This document shows positions 8,362 to 16,485 of a DNA stretch of 64,000 nt, in pieces (within the stretch, counting starts at the first letter, position 1; each line of letters opens with the position of its first letter). Made by a program: the position numbers and the translations under genes. The DNA lies in the NCBI GenBank assembly GCA_965662355.1, contig CBFIHP010000021.1, forward strand, positions 15,854 through 79,853, read 5' to 3'. The notes under the pieces were generated by a model. It ran no database searches. It had not been told where the DNA came from and saw only the letters and a list, made by a program, of their open reading frames with translations. The stretch is from GCA-2683825 sp965662355 (GTDB taxonomy: Bacteria; Planctomycetota; UBA1135; GCA-002686595).

Positions 8362-9360
8362 TTACTTCATGCGCGAGTAGTCGACCACGTCCACCAGTTT
8401 CTGCCCCAGTCCCGCGGGGTGATGCTTGCCGAGCTCTTCGAGCAACGTGACGGCGACCCGCCGAAACGCGCGTGAGCTCGGGGCGTAGGGCTCCAAGAGC
8501 GTGACCGCACCCCGGCGGTTCACACAATCCATGACCTGTTCATCCTCGGGCAACCAACCGATGTACCTGGGAGCCGCGCCCAGGAAGCGTTGACATACCT
8601 TCACGATTCTCTGCGACACCTCGCGCGCTTCTTCCTCCGAGTGCGCGCGGTTCACGAGCAACAACGGACGCGGTTCGGGCTTCTTGCCCATCAGCACTTT
8701 GAGAAAGGCATAGGCGTCGGTCATGGCCGTCAGGTCCGGCGTCGTCACCATCAGCGTCTGATCGCAAGCGCGCGAAAAGGCCAGGGTCTGACGAGATACA
8801 CCAGCCGCGGAATCGAGCAACATGAAGCGGTATTCATGCTCGAGCTCCTGAACGCCTTCGGCGATGAGATGCATCTCAAAATCGCTTAATGCCGCCATGC
8901 GTGGAAAGCCCGAACCACCCGCGAGCAAATCGCAACTCTCGGAACAGCGCACGAGCACGTCGCGTACCGAAGCCTCGCCTTCGACGACATCGACGAGACT
9001 GTGCGGCGGCGACACATCCTGCAGGATGTGAGCATTCCCAACTCCGAGATCGCCATCGAGGATCAGTGTGCGACCGCGGGCGGCGAAGAGATTGGACAAC
9101 GATGCGGTAACAATCGACTTACCCGTCCCGCCCTTGCCGCTGGCGATGCAAAGAGATGCGGCACGGGGCGCCGAGAGCAAGTTTCGCGGGGCCTTCGGGC
9201 GCACGAGGGCGTTTCCGTTTTTTACGGAAAACGACAATTCCCTATTCCGATCGAAACCCTCGGCGATTTGCTCGTCGAGGGTCTCGGCGGAGTCGGGATG
9301 AGCGCTCCTGCGCCCCGTTGCAAAATTCAGGAGCAGCTTGCGGGTCTCGGACCAATCCAT
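8362..9360 (-). CDS. MinD/ParA-family ATPase, FlhG (YlxH)-like
   Basis: The 332-aa protein has the deviant Walker A SGKGGTGKS, the switch strand LILDGDLGVGNAHI and the SIMIBI Walker B strand FMLLDSAAGVS. The N-terminal extension before the ATPase domain and the phrase GDLGVGNAHILQD are characteristic of FlhG/FleN, which sets flagellar number with FlhF. No flagellar gene is in the window, so assignment to flagellar control rather than another MinD-type spatial regulator is inference. It lies 51 bp upstream of the HhH gene and about 120 bp after the unknown 9482-10528 gene. Confidence 0.75.
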   Translation of the reverse strand: MDWSETRKLLLNFATGRRSAHPDSAETLDEQIAEGFDRNRELSFSVKNGNALVRPKAPRNLLSAPRAASLCIASGKGGTGKSIVTASLSNLFAARGRTLILDGDLGVGNAHILQDVSPPHSLVDVVEGEASVRDVLVRCSESCDLLAGGSGFPRMAALSDFEMHLIAEGVQELEHEYRFMLLDSAAGVSRQTLAFSRACDQTLMVTTPDLTAMTDAYAFLKVLMGKKPEPRPLLLVNRAHSEEEAREVSQRIVKVCQRFLGAAPRYIGWLPEDEQVMDCVNRRGAVTLLEPYAPSSRAFRRVAVTLLEELGKHHPAGLGQKLVDVVDYSRMK

Positions 9361-9481
9361 TTGCGGATGCGCCCTGATGGGCTCGGCGGAGCCGGGAAAA
9401 GGCTCGGGATCGAGCTGGCTTCCCTGTCAAGATCGGGAGGCGGTAGCGTATTCCGTCCCGCTTTTGGCGAGAATCTGCGCC

Positions 9482-10528
9482 TCAGTCCCGAAAGGCGTCG
9501 ATTTCCTCAGGAGTGAGAATGGGGCCTTCGGCGGGCACTCGATCCGCGGAGGGTTCGGGGGTCTCCTCGGCGTTCGAGTCCGCCGCCTCCGCAGCGCTCT
9601 CCCAGCGACTCACCAACCGTTGCAGAGCGCCCTCGGCGAGCTCGTCGAGGTCGTTCTCCTCGCGCAACTTGCGCCCCTGCGTCTCGCGCGCAAAGAAGGC
9701 ATCGAGGCCATCGTGGCCGGCTTCCAGTCGCACGACGTCCTCCCCATCGGAGCGCCAGACCAGCGAGCCGTTCTGGGCCTCGGGGTGAAGGCTCTGGTCC
9801 AGTCGCGAGAGCTTGTCGCTGAGTCCCTGCACGAGTGCCGCTTTACCCGGGGCCAACTTGGCGAGGAAGCGCTCCACTCCGCCTCGAACATCGCTTGGCG
9901 AGTCGCTGTCTCCCCAGGGAACCAGATAGGAATGTTCGCCCGAAGCACTCCTCAACGTTCTCACTCGATAGAGCCCGACACCGTGCGTTCGCAAGGGCAG
10001 GAAACGCTCGTAAAGGCGTTGGCTCGGCTCGAGACAAATCACGATCACCTGCGTGTTCGCGGCGGGCTGCTTGCGGCCCAGGTGACGCGACAGAAGCCCC
10101 GAGTTCCTCTCGGCGAAGGCATACGCGTCGAGCGCGTCCAGCACGATGCGATCGACCTCGCCCTCGGCGAGCAGGACGAGATACAGATTGCCTAGAGGGT
10201 CGACACCGACGAGATCCGCGCGTCCCCCCTCGTCGAAGACGAGGTCTCGGTCGAGAATCTCGAGCCCCGGGACGATCTCCTCCAGCCCGGAGGCGAGGGC
10301 GATCAACGCGCCCACTCTCTCGGGATCGGGCCGGGAGGGGCCGGCCCCTTTCCTCGGACGGGCTTCCGGACGCTTCGGCTTCGAGGCCTGGGCTGCGGCT
10401 CCCGCGTCACTGTTCTCGCCGCCCCCACGGGGAGCCTTGGTGGTACCCGGCTTGCCCGCGGGGGCAGGCTTCCTGGAAGGCCGTTCGGGTTCGGGGTCTT
10501 CTGCGTCTCTCTTGGTGCGTGCTGCCAT
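9482..10528 (-). CDS. Unknown cytoplasmic protein with possible degenerate nuclease-like fold
   Basis: From the ATG at 10528 the product is 348 aa; a frame continuing upstream runs into the S8 protease gene and is not used. Residues 1-70 are a Lys/Arg/Pro-rich low-complexity tail. The next part (DLVFDEGGRADLVGVD, then NLYLVLLAEG) resembles the strand pattern of PD-(D/E)xK proteins of the NucS/DUF91 kind, where G-R-x-D-L and E-x-K are expected; here the E-x-K lysine is not seen, so catalysis is doubtful. The C-terminus is acidic. No close family is recognised. A dyad-symmetric hairpin lies directly before the start. Confidence 0.6.
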   Translation of the reverse strand: MAARTKRDAEDPEPERPSRKPAPAGKPGTTKAPRGGGENSDAGAAAQASKPKRPEARPRKGAGPSRPDPERVGALIALASGLEEIVPGLEILDRDLVFDEGGRADLVGVDPLGNLYLVLLAEGEVDRIVLDALDAYAFAERNSGLLSRHLGRKQPAANTQVIVICLEPSQRLYERFLPLRTHGVGLYRVRTLRSASGEHSYLVPWGDSDSPSDVRGGVERFLAKLAPGKAALVQGLSDKLSRLDQSLHPEAQNGSLVWRSDGEDVVRLEAGHDGLDAFFARETQGRKLREENDLDELAEGALQRLVSRWESAAEAADSNAEETPEPSADRVPAEGPILTPEEIDAFRD

Positions 10529-10535
10529 GGTGTTG

Positions 10536-10568
10536 TCTCGCTTGCGCCCCAATTGGACGCGAGCGAGA
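10536..10568 (-). repeat. 11-bp inverted repeat in the leader of the 9482-10528 gene
   Basis: TCTCGCTTGCG (10536-10546) pairs with CGCGAGCGAGA (10558-10568), with one G-T pair; the loop contains the palindrome CCAATTGG. On the minus strand it ends 7 nt before the ATG and has no T-run, so it looks like a leader hairpin or protein-binding dyad rather than a terminator. Confidence 0.5.
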
Positions 10569-10584
10569 GGCCCAAACCTAGTCC

Positions 10585-12567
10585 CTAGGGCCGAATGAGG
10601 ACCCGCGCACTCCGCGACTCCGGGGCGAGCCCCAGGCCCGGTCGGAAGAAGGAGAGTTCGAGTTCGAGCACGGAACCCGCGAGACTCGCGTCCGCGGGCA
10701 CGCGAAGACCGATCTCGCCGACCCCCGAGCCGCCGGCCAAGCCAATCCACAGGCCGATGGCGCCGGAGATCTCGGCCCTGGAATCGCGCACGAAAAGCAC
10801 GGGCAAGCTGCCCTCGTCCTCGTCACCCAGCTCGAAAACGGCCCGCAAGCTCTTGCCGACCCGCGGATGGTGCGGGGCGACGATGAGCGGGGCCAGAACG
10901 GGCCCGGCCGTTCCGATGGAACTCGGCGCCTGGTCCAGACCGCTGTGGAGACACTCGTCGGGACGACCGTCGGCTCCCACGTCTTCGCTGATGCCATCGG
11001 AGATGTCGCAGGAATCCGGCCAACCGTTGGCGTTGCAGTCCTGCTCCGTGCCCATGGCGATGTCGATGCCATCGTCGACGCCGTTGCGATTGCAGTCGAA
11101 GCCGGCATCGTCCGCGTCCGGGATGCCGTAGCCGTGTACGTAGTCCGGATCGGTCTGTCCGTTGCTTAGCCAATAGTCGCCGGTATCGAAGAGACGCGCA
11201 CGCATCTGGTCGATCGTGAAATTCGGGTGGGCCTGCACGAGGCAAGCGACAAGCCCGGCCAGAATCGGTGTCGAGAGCGATGTACCCGAGACCTGTGTCG
11301 TGCAATCGGTATCGGTGGAGGAGCACACGGTCCAGGTGGAGACCCCGGTACCGAGCAACTCGGGCTTCACGCGGCCATCGGCCGTGGGACCGTCCGAAGA
11401 GAACGAAGCGATAACTCCGGCGGCGTCGACGGCACCGATCGTGAGCACGTCGAAGGCGTCGGCGGGCGCGATCAAGGCGGAAGTGCCCGAATCGTGGCCG
11501 CTGTTGCCCGCGGCCGTGAGACAGAAGAGCCCGTTGTCGGTAGCGATGTTGACACCCATGGTCGTGACCGCCGTCAATCCATCGAGATCGGTTTGGTTGT
11601 ACCAGTCGATGTATCCGAGCGAGGACGTGGCGACATCCGCACCCTGGGCCTCGATCATCTGCATCCCGGCGACGTAGAAGTCCTCCTCTTGCTGATACTC
11701 GTTGGTCGTGTCCTCGGTCTTCGCCAACACGAAGTCCGCGTCGTACGCCGCGCCGACGAGCTCGTTCGGCAAGTAGGCCCCGATGCAGCCCAGGATGTAC
11801 GTCCCGTGGGAGTGCTGCCCCGAGGGATCGCCGGCCTCGATGCCAGCGTTGCCGTCGGCGTCGACGTAGTCGTGCTCGGCGACGACGTTGACCACGTGAC
11901 CGGGTTGATTGAAAGCCTCGTGGCCGCGGTGAAAGCCCGTATCGAGTACACCGATCAGCACACCGTTGCCGGTATACCCACGGTTGTGCAAGGCGACCAG
12001 GTTCAGCTGTTGCAGCTGGGCCTCGGCCAGACCGTAGAAACCACCCAGGTTCTGGGCACCGCAAGAAGGCAGCACGTTCTGTCCCAGCTGATCGGTGCGA
12101 ACACCGCGTCGTACGGGCTCGATGCGATCGACGCAGCCGAGTTCCGCGATGGCCGCGAACTGCTCCTCGGTTCCGCGCACACTGACCGCGTTCAACCAGG
12201 AGCTGGCGACGACGAGCTCGGCGCCCGTGCCGGCCACACACTCCACGTACGAGGGCGCGACGGGAACGTCATACCAATCCACGAGACCCGCGCGTTGACG
12301 TCGCAGCTCGCGCCGTTCGCGTTGGCGATCGCCCAGGTTCAGCTCGGCCTGTTCGAAGGCCTCCTTCACCGCCAGGGCATCGGGGAGCGCCTTGTCTTCG
12401 AAGAACACCCAGCCCTTGGCGAGACCCAGCTCGTCGAGCAACCTCGTCATGTGCGGGTGGATCTTCGGCTGGCTTGCGCGCTGGGACGTTTGCGCACTGG
12501 CTGCCAGACCGAGGACGGAGAGAGAAAAGAACGTGAGCCACGAAGTGGAGCGGGGAACGGGAGCCAT
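10585..12567 (-). CDS. Secreted subtilisin-like (S8) serine protease with dockerin-like motifs
   Basis: The 660-aa protein has a signal peptide (about 1-26), a pro-region, and an S8 domain (about 195-480) with catalytic Asp209 in VLDTGF, His254 in HSHGTYILG, oxyanion Asn355 in TAAGNSG and Ser430 in SGTSLSTPILAG. The domain is followed by two calcium-type motifs, DCNRNGVDDGID and DCNANGWPDSCD, a pattern widespread in planctomycete exported proteins, and by a beta-rich C-terminal region that probably anchors or sorts it. It is expected to act outside the cytoplasm. No substrate can be inferred. It is monocistronic or heads the operon below; 117 bp without a gene separate it from ruvC. Confidence 0.9.
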   Translation of the reverse strand: MAPVPRSTSWLTFFSLSVLGLAASAQTSQRASQPKIHPHMTRLLDELGLAKGWVFFEDKALPDALAVKEAFEQAELNLGDRQRERRELRRQRAGLVDWYDVPVAPSYVECVAGTGAELVVASSWLNAVSVRGTEEQFAAIAELGCVDRIEPVRRGVRTDQLGQNVLPSCGAQNLGGFYGLAEAQLQQLNLVALHNRGYTGNGVLIGVLDTGFHRGHEAFNQPGHVVNVVAEHDYVDADGNAGIEAGDPSGQHSHGTYILGCIGAYLPNELVGAAYDADFVLAKTEDTTNEYQQEEDFYVAGMQMIEAQGADVATSSLGYIDWYNQTDLDGLTAVTTMGVNIATDNGLFCLTAAGNSGHDSGTSALIAPADAFDVLTIGAVDAAGVIASFSSDGPTADGRVKPELLGTGVSTWTVCSSTDTDCTTQVSGTSLSTPILAGLVACLVQAHPNFTIDQMRARLFDTGDYWLSNGQTDPDYVHGYGIPDADDAGFDCNRNGVDDGIDIAMGTEQDCNANGWPDSCDISDGISEDVGADGRPDECLHSGLDQAPSSIGTAGPVLAPLIVAPHHPRVGKSLRAVFELGDEDEGSLPVLFVRDSRAEISGAIGLWIGLAGGSGVGEIGLRVPADASLAGSVLELELSFFRPGLGLAPESRSARVLIRP

Positions 12568-12684
12568 TGGTCTTCCTTGGTTGATCGCTGAGCCTTCCCC
12601 TCGCCTCCGGAGGCACCTCCCACTTCCAAACGAGAGGGACCCCCGGCTGGAGGACGACCCCCGTAGTCTAGTCGCCCAGCGATT

Positions 12685-13227
12685 TCAGGTGCGACGAGCG
12701 CTGCCCAGGTGCTCGGCGAAGCGCAGTCTCTGGGCGACGCTCCAGGCCAGGGCCAGGGCGTCGGTGGCGTCGTCCTTGAGGCTCTCGGTCTCGATATCGA
12801 GCAGGTTGCCGATCATGCGCGCCACCTGCTCCTTGCTGGCGGCCCCGTGGCCGACCAGGGCCTTTTTGGCCGCTGCCGGCGCGATCTCCTCGATCCGAGT
12901 GCCCCTGCGCGCGACCGCCCCCATGACGACCCCACGGGCCTCGCCGATGCGTAGGGCGCTGCGCGCGTTGCGGGCGGAGAAGGCCCCCTCGATCGCGACC
13001 CAGGCGGGCCGCAGGCGCGCCAACATCACCTCGAGCTCGTCCAGGAGCACGCCCAGGCGCGTCGAAACGGGCTCACGGAGCGGCAGGTCCAGCACGCCGC
13101 AGGCCACGAAGCGTGGATTTTCAGGAACGATCAAGAGTGCCCCCCACCCCACGTGACGAGTACCGGGATCGATCCCCAGCACGATCGGGTAGGGACAGTC
13201 CGGTGGGACCAGGTCCTCGGGAATCAT
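12685..13227 (-). CDS. ruvC: Holliday junction resolvase RuvC
   Basis: The 180-aa protein has the RuvC catalytic pattern: GIDPGTRHVGWG (first Asp), AIEGAFSARNARSALRIGEA (Glu), KKALVGHGAASKEQV and the C-terminal DDATDALALA (paired Asp). RuvC cuts Holliday junctions as a dimer with RuvAB. ruvA and ruvB are not adjacent. It is divergent from ispDF with only about 50 bp between the start codons, so the two promoters must overlap. Confidence 0.9.
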   Translation of the reverse strand: MIPEDLVPPDCPYPIVLGIDPGTRHVGWGALLIVPENPRFVACGVLDLPLREPVSTRLGVLLDELEVMLARLRPAWVAIEGAFSARNARSALRIGEARGVVMGAVARRGTRIEEIAPAAAKKALVGHGAASKEQVARMIGNLLDIETESLKDDATDALALAWSVAQRLRFAEHLGSARRT

Positions 13228-13277
13228 GCTTGGCGAGCCTACGGAATCGCCCTCGCCTGCCGTACCCTCTCGTGGCG

Positions 13278-14483
13278 ATGACCCGGGGGTTTTCGAAGTT
13301 TCAGGTCGTGGTGGTGGCCGCGGGCCGCTCCAGACGCATGCTCCAGGCGGAAAAACCCGGCCTGGGCGCTGAGCGCAAGCCCTTCCTGCCGCTGGCCGGG
13401 CGGACCGTGCTCGAACACACCTGCCTGGCCCTGGCCCGCAGCGAGCGCGTCGGCGGCATCGTCGTCGTCACCCAGGCGGAGGATGTCGAACGCGCCGAGC
13501 GGCTGTTGCGCGAGAGTCCGCTCTCGAAGCCCTTCGTGTGCGTCGAGGGCGGCGAGGAGCGCGCCGATTCCGTGCGCAGCGGCTGCGCGGTGCGCATGGA
13601 GGCGTGCCCCTTCATCGCCGTGCACGACGCGGCACGCCCCTGCGTCAGCGTCGATGCCCTGGAGCGCTTGTTCGACGCCACGGAAGAGTCCCAGGCAGCG
13701 CTACTGGCCCTGCCGATCGCGGATACCCTGAAACGTGCCGGCGAGAACGCGACGACGAGCGAAACCGTCCCCCGCGCAGGGCTCTGGTCCGCCCAGACCC
13801 CCCAGGCTTTCTCGGCGACGCGCTTTCGCGAGCTGCTGGAGCGCGCCCGCGACGACGATTTCCGTCCCACGGACGACGCCGCTCTGTGGGAACGCTACGA
13901 GGGTTCGGTGCGCCTGGTCCTCGGGGAAGCCACGAATCTCAAGATCACCTATCCCGAGGACCTCGCACGCGCAGAACGCTTCATGAGCGAGCCAACCAAA
14001 AAATCGAACCTGCGCGTCGGCACCGGCTTCGACATCCACCGTCTGGTCGAGGGCAGAAAGTGTGTGCTCGGAGGTATCGAGCTACCCCACGACAAGGGCC
14101 CGGAGGGGCACTCGGATGGTGACGCGGTTCTGCACGCGGTCACCGACGCCATCCTGGGGGCCGCTGGCCTGGACGATCTCGGCACCTTGTTTCCCGATGA
14201 TGATCCCGCCTTCAAGGACATCGAGAGCACGCGCCTCTTGCGTCGCGCCTGCGAGGCACTCGAGAAAGCTGGGTGGCGCGTGGTCAACATCGACATCGTC
14301 ATCGCGACGGAGGGACCCCGCATCGCTCCCCATCGGAGCGAAATGCGCGCCTCGATCGCGAACTGCCTGGGTATCGAACCGACTCGAGTGAACGTGAAGG
14401 GCAAGAGCCTCGAAGGCCTGGGCGCCCTCGCTGGCGGAACCGGCGTTGCGGTTCAAGCCGTTTGCATGCTCGAGGGGTCGTAG
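13278..14483 (+). CDS. ispDF: Bifunctional IspD/IspF (MEP cytidylyltransferase / MECDP synthase)
   Basis: The 401-aa protein fuses two enzymes of the MEP isoprenoid route. Residues 1-235 are IspD: VVVAAGRSRRM nucleotide loop, KPFLPLAGRTVLEHT, HDAARPCV and PQAFSATRFRELL. Residues 240-401 are IspF: VGTGFDIHRL (Asp and His zinc ligands), GHSDGDAVLHAVTDA and GLDDLGTLFPDDDP. The fusion omits the intermediate IspE kinase. The start at 13278 is preferred to an in-frame ATG 165 bp upstream that would overlap ruvC. Fused ispDF is known from epsilon- and alphaproteobacteria and is less usual elsewhere. Confidence 0.93.
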   Translation: MTRGFSKFQVVVVAAGRSRRMLQAEKPGLGAERKPFLPLAGRTVLEHTCLALARSERVGGIVVVTQAEDVERAERLLRESPLSKPFVCVEGGEERADSVRSGCAVRMEACPFIAVHDAARPCVSVDALERLFDATEESQAALLALPIADTLKRAGENATTSETVPRAGLWSAQTPQAFSATRFRELLERARDDDFRPTDDAALWERYEGSVRLVLGEATNLKITYPEDLARAERFMSEPTKKSNLRVGTGFDIHRLVEGRKCVLGGIELPHDKGPEGHSDGDAVLHAVTDAILGAAGLDDLGTLFPDDDPAFKDIESTRLLRRACEALEKAGWRVVNIDIVIATEGPRIAPHRSEMRASIANCLGIEPTRVNVKGKSLEGLGALAGGTGVAVQAVCMLEGS

Positions 14484-14537
14484 ATTCGTTAGACCCCCAC
14501 GACCGTTGCGTCATGCGGGGCCGGGAGGTGGCTCGGG

Positions 14538-16466
14538 CTATTTCGCCGGAGACCGTGAAAGCTCGGGCTCCTCACTGCCCAGGGCCTGCAGGCTGTGGAG
14601 GCGGGCGTAGGTGCCCTTCTTGGCCAGCAGCTGTTCGTGGCTGCCCAGCTCGACCAGGCGCCCCTCGTCGAGCACCGCGATGCGGTCCGCACCCCGAATC
14701 GTGGTCAGGCGGTGGGCGATGACGATGACCGTTCTGTCCTTCATCAACTCCTCGAGAGCGACCTGGACCAAGGCTTCGGATTCGCTGTCGAGGGCACTGG
14801 TCGCCTCGTCCAGGAGCAACAGCGGAGCGCCCTTCAGAAGCGCCCGGGCGATCGTAATGCGCTGGCGTTGTCCGCCGGAGAGCCGCGAGCCCATGTCCGA
14901 GACATCCGTGGCGTAGCCTTCGGAGAGCTCGGCGATGAAGCTGTGGATCTGGGCCGCCCGGGCCGCCACCTCGATCTCGTCTTGACTCGCCTCGGGGTTG
15001 CCGTAGCCGATGTTCTCGCCGATCGAGCTGTGGAAGAGAAAGGGCACCTGGCCGACAAGGGCGTACTGGGCGGTCCAGTCACCGAGTGAGACCTTGCGCA
15101 GGTCGTGGCCCGCGACGACGATCCGCCCCCGATCTGGATCGATGAAACGCGCCAGAAGATCGACCAGCGTACTCTTGCCAGCCCCCGACGCCCCCACGAG
15201 CGCGAGAGTCTCGCCCGCACGGATCTCGAGGTTGATCTCGCTCAGCGCGTCGCGCTCGCCTTCGGGATAGCGGAAGCTCAGGTTCTCGATCTTGATGCTC
15301 TCGCCCATGCCAGTGATGGGCTCGGGCCGCTCGACCTCAACCACGTCAGCCGGCTCCTGGAAGAGATCATTGATCCGCTGCGCGGCGCCCAGCGACTCCT
15401 CGACGATGGCGCGTGCGCGGGTCGCCGTCTTGACGTGATTGCTCATGCGTGAAACGAGCAGCATGAACGTCGCCATCGAACCGCCGGTGTTGAAGATGGA
15501 GAACTCGATGTTCAAGAGCCCGAGAATGAAGATCATCACCCCGATTCCGGCGAGGCTATAGAAAGCCGTCCAGCCATGGGACAGGGCGATGGCCCGCACC
15601 ATCTTCATCGAGGTGTACAGGTAGTTGATGTTCTCTTCCCGATAGCGCTCGAGCTCGCGTTCGGTGCCCCCGAAGGACTTGACCGTGCGCACCCCGGCGA
15701 ACATCTGGGTCAAGGTCTGGACCGACGCCCCGAGACTCGAGTGGCTGCGGAACGAGCCCCTGCGGATCTTCTTCGCCAGGAGCGAAACGGGGACCAGCGC
15801 TACAGGCACGGTCAAGAGCGCGATCGTTGCGGGCCCCGGATTCATGACGAACAGCCAGATCAGACAGCCGATGGCCATCATGGGCTCGAGAATCAGTCCA
15901 CGTGCACCGTTGGCCACCGAGTTGAGAATCGAGGTCACATCGGAGCTCACGCGGGAGAGCAGATCACCGAAACGACGTTTCTCGTGGTAGCGCAAGGAGA
16001 GCCCCATCAGGTGCCGGGCAATGTCGACGCGCAAGTCGACGACCATGGCATACGTCGCCTTGCGCGAAAGCAGCGTGAAGCCCCAGGCCGTCACCGCTCC
16101 GATGACGGCCATGCCGAGGGCCACCAGACAGACGCCGCTCAGGATGGCGAGCCGCGGCTCTTCGAACACGGTCTGCGTCTCCGACCAGGCGCGCAACCCC
16201 GCGAGGAGCTCTTGAAACCAGAGGGAGTCATCGGGCGAAGGAAGCGCTTCCGCCAGTGCGCCCGGCGTGTCACCCGTCCCGGGGAAGAGCACCTGATCCC
16301 ACAACGGGACCAGCAGCAGGATGGTCCCCGATTGCGCCAGGGCGGAGATCGCGCCGAGCAAGAGAGCCATCGAGATGGTCTTGACCTGGGGCCGCCAGAA
16401 CGGCTTCAGCAGACCGATGATGAGCTCGAAGAACCCGGGTATGTCGTCTTTGGATGCCTTGGACAT
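14538..16466 (-). CDS. MsbA-like ABC exporter (fused membrane and ATPase domains)
   Basis: The 642-aa half-transporter has six membrane helices (about 30-370) and an ATPase domain (about 390-625) with Walker A GASGAGKST, signature LSGGQRQRITIARAL, Walker B LLLLDEATSALD and switch IVIAHRLTT. It should work as a homodimer in the inner membrane exporting lipids, lipid A-like molecules or hydrophobic peptides. Its position next to periplasmic chaperone-like genes fits an envelope-biogenesis role. The gene below starts 20 bp upstream on the same strand, so the parvulin-like genes may be cotranscribed with it. Confidence 0.85.
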   Translation of the reverse strand: MSKASKDDIPGFFELIIGLLKPFWRPQVKTISMALLLGAISALAQSGTILLLVPLWDQVLFPGTGDTPGALAEALPSPDDSLWFQELLAGLRAWSETQTVFEEPRLAILSGVCLVALGMAVIGAVTAWGFTLLSRKATYAMVVDLRVDIARHLMGLSLRYHEKRRFGDLLSRVSSDVTSILNSVANGARGLILEPMMAIGCLIWLFVMNPGPATIALLTVPVALVPVSLLAKKIRRGSFRSHSSLGASVQTLTQMFAGVRTVKSFGGTERELERYREENINYLYTSMKMVRAIALSHGWTAFYSLAGIGVMIFILGLLNIEFSIFNTGGSMATFMLLVSRMSNHVKTATRARAIVEESLGAAQRINDLFQEPADVVEVERPEPITGMGESIKIENLSFRYPEGERDALSEINLEIRAGETLALVGASGAGKSTLVDLLARFIDPDRGRIVVAGHDLRKVSLGDWTAQYALVGQVPFLFHSSIGENIGYGNPEASQDEIEVAARAAQIHSFIAELSEGYATDVSDMGSRLSGGQRQRITIARALLKGAPLLLLDEATSALDSESEALVQVALEELMKDRTVIVIAHRLTTIRGADRIAVLDEGRLVELGSHEQLLAKKGTYARLHSLQALGSEEPELSRSPAK

Positions 16467-16485
16467 GGAGGCCTCCAGGGTAGCG

